Assembly: GCA_023400055.1 (NCBI GenBank)
Contig: JAEXFN010000005.1
Span: 62,001 to 126,000, forward strand
Length of the DNA stretch: 64,000 bases
Source of the DNA: Bacillota bacterium
Lineage (GTDB): Bacteria; Bacillota; UBA4882; UBA8346
Direction: 5' to 3'
Shown piece after piece: positions 59,518 to 64,000 of the stretch. The notes under the pieces are model-generated. The model was not told the origin of the DNA and searched no databases. It worked only from the letters and a program-made list of their open reading frames with translations. Both the position numbers and the translations under genes were made by a program. The number at the start of each line of letters is the position of its first letter. The first letter of the stretch is position 1.

Positions 59518-59835
59518 ATGAGTTTAAGGGGATTTATCTGGGTTGGCAGTATTTCGGTGATCTTTTTGTTCTTGCCGTCCCTGGCCGGAAAGATCTGGGA
59601 TTTTTTTGTCTACGCGCCTTGGCAGGCCAAGAGCTGGATTATTTATCTGTTGGTGGCGCTGATCCTGATCCGGATCGCAGTGGCCCGCCTGAAAAGGCGC
59701 GCCTTGCGCAAAGTGACGGAGCCGCTTGCCACCTCGGCTGCCTCGCTGAACATCGCTAAGGAGCGGCTGGCGCGCGGCGAGATCAATCTGGAAGAATTCA
59801 GGGCCATCAAAGAGGAATTGAAAGCCGGGATATGA
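59518..59835 (+). CDS. SHOCT-domain membrane protein
   Basis: A 105-residue protein. Two membrane segments (GFIWVGSISVIFLFLPSLAG, SWIIYLLVALILIRIAV) are followed by a basic stretch and a C-terminal SHOCT domain: NIAKERLARGEINLEEFRAIKEEL, the short helical motif with RxARGEI-EEF. SHOCT domains mediate oligomerisation of small membrane proteins. AGGGAGGG precedes the ATG. It is monocistronic; repeat B copy 4 begins about 95 bp after the stop. Confidence 0.85.
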   Translation: MSLRGFIWVGSISVIFLFLPSLAGKIWDFFVYAPWQAKSWIIYLLVALILIRIAVARLKRRALRKVTEPLATSAASLNIAKERLARGEINLEEFRAIKEELKAGI

Positions 59836-59929
59836 ACATGGTCTCGCTGAAGTCTTGGCGGTCATTATTCGTTTTTTGAGATCTTCATCAGACTCAGACC
59901 CATCGCAGCCTCTTTCTTTCGAAATACTA

Positions 59930-60167
59930 CCCGCCTTTACGGATGAAGGCGAACGACGCATCTTTTCACGGACGAAAAACTGCGGTCGGGGACGGAAGCC
60001 TACGCTTGGTTGCCAGTCAGATTGCCATGGATGGCGGCGGCATGCTAGAACCCTGGATGAATAAGGAGGTCTAGGAACCTCGGTTCCTAGTCGGGGGATT
60101 CCAAAGGGTTTCCGACCAAACCCTTTGGTCCGGGGTGGGGGCGGGAATAGTCCCCATCGACCCTCAG
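59930..60167 (+). repeat. Dispersed structured repeat B, copy 4 (divergent)
   Basis: Related to the three copies at 3.3-5.8 kb through conserved blocks (GCGGTCGGGGACGGAAGCC, GCCATGGATGGCGGC, GGATGAATAAG), while the hairpins differ on both arms: CGCCTT/AAGGCG, TAGGAACC/GGTTCCTA and CCAAAGGGTTT/AAACCCTTTGG. Each change is compensated by its partner. This is strong internal evidence that the folded form is what is conserved. Confidence 0.8.
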
Positions 60168-60483
60168 CTGCACTTAAAAGTAACTTGCTTTAAATATGTC
60201 GAGATTACGCATTGGCGTGAGCTATACCTTATGATTTTAAGGTTTGCTCGTAAATTTGAGTTGCGAAAGTTAAGGATTCCATCAGGGCCGGTTTCAGAGA
60301 CCTGATGCCACTGGAAACTTTAAATTAACGGCGATAGATCCGCCTCCCTCGCCAAAAAACACGCTCGTGGTACTGCCGTTCCTGGCAGGAATGCGTATGT
60401 TGATCGAGAAATGTTGAAAGGATAAGGGATTATAGAAAACCGTTTCCGGGCCGTGGGGCGGGAGACGGGTTGGAGGTATCATT
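60168..60483. other. Intergenic stretch before ddl
   Basis: No gene is seen. Small dyads occur (CTGCCGTTCCTGGCAG near 60375-60390), and TTGAAAGGATAAGGGATTAT near 60413 may be part of the ddl promoter, but no clear -35/-10 pair can be assigned. Confidence 0.4.
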
Positions 60484-61590
60484 GTGTCCAAGATTCGCGT
60501 GGGTTTGATTTACGGCGGCCGTTCCGGCGAACACGAGGTGTCGGTGCTCTCGGCCAATTCGGTATTGTCGGCCATTGACCGTCAGAAATATGAGGTTTAT
60601 CCGATCGGCATCACCAAGGACGGCCGCTGGCTGCCGGGCCAGTCGCCGCAGCCGCTGGTGGAGAGCCAGGAGCTTCAGGTGCGTTCGCTGGCAGACCCAA
60701 AGGCCGGGACGGCCGCGGATGGCGCCGGGGCGGTCATTCCGCTGGAGAACCGCCGCGGCCAGCTGCTGTCCAGCCTCGGCGAGCATGTGGATGTGATCTT
60801 TCCGGTGATGCACGGGCCATTCGGCGAGGACGGCACCATCCAGGGACTGCTGGAAGTGGCCGGGATCCCCTATGTCGGGGGCGGAGTATTGGCTTCGGCG
60901 GTCGGCATGGATAAGGCGATCATGAAGGCCGTCTTTTTGCAAGCCGGCTTGCCGGTCGGCCCGTACCTGGTCTATCTGCGCAAAGAATGGGAGAATAACC
61001 CGGAGCGGGTGATGACGGAGATCGAAACCGAGCTGGCCTTTCCCTGTTTCGTCAAGCCGGCCAATCTCGGTTCGAGCGTCGGCATCAGCAAGGCGCACGA
61101 TCGGGCCGAGCTCCGGCGGGCGCTCGATCTGGCCGCCGAATACGACCGGAAGATCGTGGTCGAGGCAATGCTGAAGGGCTGCGAGATCGAATGCAGCGTG
61201 CTGGGGAACGACGAACCCATCGCCTCGCTGCCCGGCGAGATCATTCCCTGTACCGAATTCTACGGTTACGAGGCTAAATATATTCTGAACGATTCCAAGC
61301 TGGTGATTCCGGCCGAGCTGCCGCCGGAACTGATTCAAAAGGTCCAGGACCTGGCGGTGCGTTCCTTTAAGGCGATCGACGGCGCCGGCCTCTCCCGGGT
61401 GGATTTCTTCGTGGATGTTCCCAGCGGCCAGATCTTCGTGAATGAGATCAATACCCTGCCCGGTTTCACCAAAATCAGCATGTACCCCAAGCTGTGGGAG
61501 GCCAGCGGCATCGGCTACAGCGAGCTCATCGACCGCCTGCTGCAACTGGCCATGGAACGGCATGAGGACAAACAACGCAATAAAATTTGA
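60484..61590 (+). CDS. ddl: D-alanine--D-alanine ligase
   Basis: It joins two D-alanines with ATP for the peptidoglycan precursor, in the cytoplasm. The 368 residues follow the family: VGLIYGGRSGEHEVSVLSANSV (N-terminal, with the Glu that binds the first D-Ala), FPVMHGPFGEDGTIQGLLE, AVGMDKAIMKAVF, PCFVKPANLGSSVGISKA in the ATP-grasp part, then GAGLSRVDFFVD and FVNEINTLPGFTKISMYPKLWEASG. A Tyr-type active-site loop of the vancomycin-sensitive D-Ala-D-Ala class fits FYGYEAKYI. The GTG start follows GGAGGT. It is first in a group with a PHP phosphatase and rapZ-glmR. Confidence 0.96.
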   Translation: MSKIRVGLIYGGRSGEHEVSVLSANSVLSAIDRQKYEVYPIGITKDGRWLPGQSPQPLVESQELQVRSLADPKAGTAADGAGAVIPLENRRGQLLSSLGEHVDVIFPVMHGPFGEDGTIQGLLEVAGIPYVGGGVLASAVGMDKAIMKAVFLQAGLPVGPYLVYLRKEWENNPERVMTEIETELAFPCFVKPANLGSSVGISKAHDRAELRRALDLAAEYDRKIVVEAMLKGCEIECSVLGNDEPIASLPGEIIPCTEFYGYEAKYILNDSKLVIPAELPPELIQKVQDLAVRSFKAIDGAGLSRVDFFVDVPSGQIFVNEINTLPGFTKISMYPKLWEASGIGYSELIDRLLQLAMERHEDKQRNKI

Positions 61591-61722
61591 GCCGCATGGA
61601 AACGGGTCCGCACGGCCGGACATGTTTCCGCGAACCTCCGGGCAAACTATGATTCCGGCGTTTATCCCCGCTGGCCGCAAGGCTGCGGGGGAACCCCGGA
61701 TAATAAGCGCGGAGGTTTTCTA

Positions 61723-62469
61723 ATGTGGCGGGTAATTGCGGATTATCATACCCATACGGTTTACTCTCACGGCACCGGCACAATTATGGATAACGCCCGG
61801 GCCGCCCTGGACCAGGGCCTGGAGGTCTTGGGCATCGCCGATCACGGGCCGGCCAACTGGGGCCATATCGGAACCACCCATCTCGGGGCGTTTGATAAGA
61901 TTATGGCCGAGACCCGGAGAGTCCAGGCCGAGCTTTCCGGCTTAACCATTCTGGCCGGAACCGAGGCCAATCTGATCAGCTACGACGGCGAGCTGGACAT
62001 ACCGCTCGAACTGCAGCGCCGGCTCGATCAGGTCCTGGCCGGATTTCACACCACCATCCGGCCTAAGGATCTGGGCACCGCGGTCCACTTCGCCAGCCAA
62101 CGGTTGCTGGGCAAGTTCGACTCGGAGGTGCGCCGCAAGGCGCGCAACGAAAACACCAAGGCCATGGTGGAAGCGATTTATAAGAATGAGATCGACATCA
62201 TTACCCATCCTGGCCTGCATATCTCCATTGACACCCACGAATTGGCCCGCGCCTGCGTCAAGCGGGACACGGCCCTGGAGATCAACGCCAAACACGGCGT
62301 GAAATCGATCGGCTTCATTCAGGCCGCGGCCAAGGAAGGAGCGCGCTTCGCCATCGGCAGCGACGCCCACCAGCCGGACAAAGTGGGCCGGCTGGATGCG
62401 GGCATCCGGGCGGCCCAAGCGGCGGGACTCCGCCCCGATCAAGTCATCAACGTGCACGAAACCGATTGA
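61723..62469 (+). CDS. PHP-domain phosphoesterase
   Basis: A 248-residue member of the polymerase and histidinol phosphatase (PHP) superfamily. The metal-binding motifs appear in order: DYHTHTVYSHGTG near the start, GIADHGP (36-42), ILAGTEANLIS, HPGLHISID near residue 165, and AIGSDAHQPDKVG near 208. Such enzymes hydrolyse phosphate esters of small molecules; histidinol phosphate is only one possibility, and no his genes are nearby. The ATG follows GGAGGT. Location between ddl and rapZ is typical of some clostridial genomes. Confidence 0.92.
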   Translation: MWRVIADYHTHTVYSHGTGTIMDNARAALDQGLEVLGIADHGPANWGHIGTTHLGAFDKIMAETRRVQAELSGLTILAGTEANLISYDGELDIPLELQRRLDQVLAGFHTTIRPKDLGTAVHFASQRLLGKFDSEVRRKARNENTKAMVEAIYKNEIDIITHPGLHISIDTHELARACVKRDTALEINAKHGVKSIGFIQAAAKEGARFAIGSDAHQPDKVGRLDAGIRAAQAAGLRPDQVINVHETD

Positions 62470-62646
62470 GATCTCCTCTCGGCCCGGCGTTTCCATCCAG
62501 CAAAATGATTAACGAGCCAAAACTGGCAATCCAGTAATATTTTACAGATGGTCGACGATAAAATATTCGTTTAAGATGATATAAGCAATACTTGCAGGAA
62601 AAAGGATTCGCAAAATCGAATGAATCATCCGAAGCGAGGGATGATC

Positions 62647-63507
62647 ATGCCTGAAAGTATGCGTTTTGTCATCATCACCGGCCTTTCCGGGGCCGGCAAA
62701 ACCGAAACCATGAAGTGTTTTGAGGATCTCGGTTATTTTTGCGTCGACAATCTTCCGCCGGTCCTGATTCCGAAGTTTGCCGAGCTTTGTGCACAATCGG
62801 ACGGCCGCATTAATAGAATAGCGTTGGTAGTCGATATTCGGGGCGGCAGCTTTTTCGATGACATCTTCGAGGCGCTGGAATCCTTGGAACAGAACGGTTT
62901 CAGTCACGAAATCCTTTTCTTGGAGGCCAGCGAAGAAATTTTGGTGCGCCGGTTCAAAGAGAGCCGCCGCCGTCATCCGCTGTCAGCGTCGGGAGCGATC
63001 ATCGAGGGAATCCGCGCCGAGTCGCAACGCCTCGAACAGATTCGCGGCAAGGCCACCATGCTTTTGGATACCTCCGGATTATCCGCCAAAATGTTGCGGG
63101 AACGGATTCAGGAAAACTTCGATAATCAGCCGGAACAAGAGAAGATGCTGGTTACCATCGTATCGTTCGGTTTCAAGAATGGCATTCCGCTCGATGCCGA
63201 CTTGGTTTTCGACGTCCGTTTCCTGCCCAACCCGCATTATGTGGATTCATTGCGCACTTTGAACGGCAACAATTGCGAAGTATCGGATTACGTTTTGAAA
63301 TGGCCGGTAACGGTAAGATTTTTGACCAAGCTTTATGATTTGATCGATTTTCTGGGACCGCTTTATTTGAAAGAAGGGAAGGCCAATCTGATCATCGGCA
63401 TCGGTTGCACCGGCGGTCAGCACCGTTCGGTGACGGTCGCCAATAAGCTCGGGGATTATCTGCGGACCCAAGGGTACCGGGTCGCCATCGATCACCGGGA
63501 TATTTAA
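62647..63507 (+). CDS. rapZ: RapZ/YvcJ-family nucleotide-binding protein
   Basis: A 286-residue P-loop protein. In E. coli RapZ guides RNase E to the sRNA GlmZ; in Bacillota the homologue YvcJ binds and hydrolyses nucleotides and is linked to competence and cell-wall metabolism. It has Walker A GLSGAGKTE followed by CFEDLGYFCVDNLPP, then VVDIRGGSFFDD, FLEASEEILVRRFKESRRRHPL and the C-terminal GIGCTGGQHRSVTVANKL with its conserved Cys/His. The ATG at 62647 is preferred because GAGGG lies six bases upstream; ATGs at 62620 and 62659 are alternatives. It is followed by glmR. Confidence 0.95.
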   Translation: MPESMRFVIITGLSGAGKTETMKCFEDLGYFCVDNLPPVLIPKFAELCAQSDGRINRIALVVDIRGGSFFDDIFEALESLEQNGFSHEILFLEASEEILVRRFKESRRRHPLSASGAIIEGIRAESQRLEQIRGKATMLLDTSGLSAKMLRERIQENFDNQPEQEKMLVTIVSFGFKNGIPLDADLVFDVRFLPNPHYVDSLRTLNGNNCEVSDYVLKWPVTVRFLTKLYDLIDFLGPLYLKEGKANLIIGIGCTGGQHRSVTVANKLGDYLRTQGYRVAIDHRDI

Positions 63508-63624
63508 CGGACGTGGCGCAACGCCTGGCGGGGGCGCCCGTTGCTGGGGGCGTCGCGCTTTTGGATCCCAGATTGCCGATGCAACCGATAGCAATCCGAG
63601 TATACCAGAAAGGGGATGGACCGT

Positions 63625-64000
63625 ATGGCAATGAAGAAGCGGCCGCAACGGATCGCTGCATATTGGTTGATCACGGTCTTATTTTGCATCTCCCTGATCG
63701 CTGGTGGAATCCTGATTCTGACGGATGTCATCCGCCTGGCGCGGTTTGGAGCGGGAGCCCGGGCCGTCTCGGGCTGGTTTTTCATCATCATTGGCGTGGC
63801 GAGCGGTTATTTCGGTTCCCAGCGCTGCTTCTGGCTGTTGGTTTCCTGGCTGTCCAGCAGCGATTTTAAACCCAAGAACGGCCGGGGGCAGAAGGGCCCC
63901 AAAATCGTCGTCGTCGGGGGCGGGACCGGTCTGGGGACCATCCTGCGCGGTTTGAAGGAGATCACCTCCAATCTGACCGCCATCGTCACCGTCGCCGATG
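63625..64000 (+). CDS. glmR: GlmR/YvcK-family protein, N-terminal part (runs off the window)
   Basis: Only the first 125 residues are visible. The cytosolic domain starts KIVVVGGGTGLGTILRGLKE and continues ITSNLTAIVTVAD, the exact beginning of GlmR/YvcK/CofD-like proteins, which bind UDP-GlcNAc and steer carbon into the cell envelope. Before it lies an extension of about 90 residues with two membrane segments (YWLITVLFCISLIAGGILIL and GWFFIIIGVASGYFG). Bacillus GlmR lacks this extension; some clostridial proteins have it. The ATG at 63625 follows AAGGGGATGG. Order rapZ-glmR matches the conserved yvcJ-yvcK cluster, with a whiA homologue expected next. Confidence 0.92.
   Translation, partial: MAMKKRPQRIAAYWLITVLFCISLIAGGILILTDVIRLARFGAGARAVSGWFFIIIGVASGYFGSQRCFWLLVSWLSSSDFKPKNGRGQKGPKIVVVGGGTGLGTILRGLKEITSNLTAIVTVAD

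Noticed and set aside
60430..61680. 416-residue minus-strand frame over ddl
   Set aside because: ddl is certain on the plus strand; this frame has no ribosome binding site and no motifs.

Overview
The window looks like part of a chromosome of a spore-forming Bacillota (Firmicutes), possibly a deep-branching clostridial or limnochordial lineage. The grounds are the rapZ-glmR order at the right end, Spo0E-type phosphatases, strong AGGAGG ribosome binding sites with frequent TTG and GTG starts, consensus TTGACA/TATAAT promoters, a GEMM-I c-di-GMP riboswitch, an FMN riboswitch and YezD-type small proteins. The species is not identified. No rRNA, tRNA, CRISPR array, transposase or integrase was seen.

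Layout. 1-2.7 kb: an AT-richer, probably acquired module with a C5 cytosine methyltransferase, a Vsr repair endonuclease and XRE regulators. 2.8-6.1 kb: a duplicated and rearranged cassette of Spo0E-like and XRE genes embedded in two dispersed repeat families, called here A and B. 6.2-12.8 kb: a secreted nitroreductase-like protein, gap, an AraC regulator, a divergent hydrolase/TetR pair and a polysaccharide deacetylase. 13.2-17.2 kb: an ABC importer of the iron/polyamine type. 17.5-18.8 kb: a c-di-GMP riboswitch followed by an HD-GYP phosphodiesterase. 19.0-24.9 kb: two YezD proteins, a structured leader, two tandem DszB-like desulfinases and an SsuABC-type importer, read here as an organosulfur uptake and desulfination system. 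25-28 kb: a hydrolase, a 42-bp tandem repeat and a beta-lactamase-fold protein. 28-38 kb: a two-component system divergent from a rare-carbohydrate operon (binding protein, two permeases, two Gfo/Idh/MocA oxidoreductases, two TIM-barrel isomerases, no ATPase). 38-46.8 kb: an M3 peptidase, small proteins, VanW, an Fe-S aldo/keto reductase, and a MocR regulator with AzlCD. 46.9-50.4 kb: an FMN-riboswitch-controlled ABC importer, probably for riboflavin. 50.4-60.2 kb: a giant TPR protein, a short spore-type protein, a possible sRNA, a CheY protein, a frameshifted PhzF gene, FosX, a methyltransferase and a SHOCT protein. 60.5-64 kb: ddl, a PHP phosphatase, rapZ and the start of glmR.

The most interesting items are the DszB-like desulfinase/ABC operon with its unrecognised leader RNA, and the B repeat. 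A divergent B copy 55 kb away changes both arms of three hairpins together, as expected of a structured RNA or a DNA-hairpin element.
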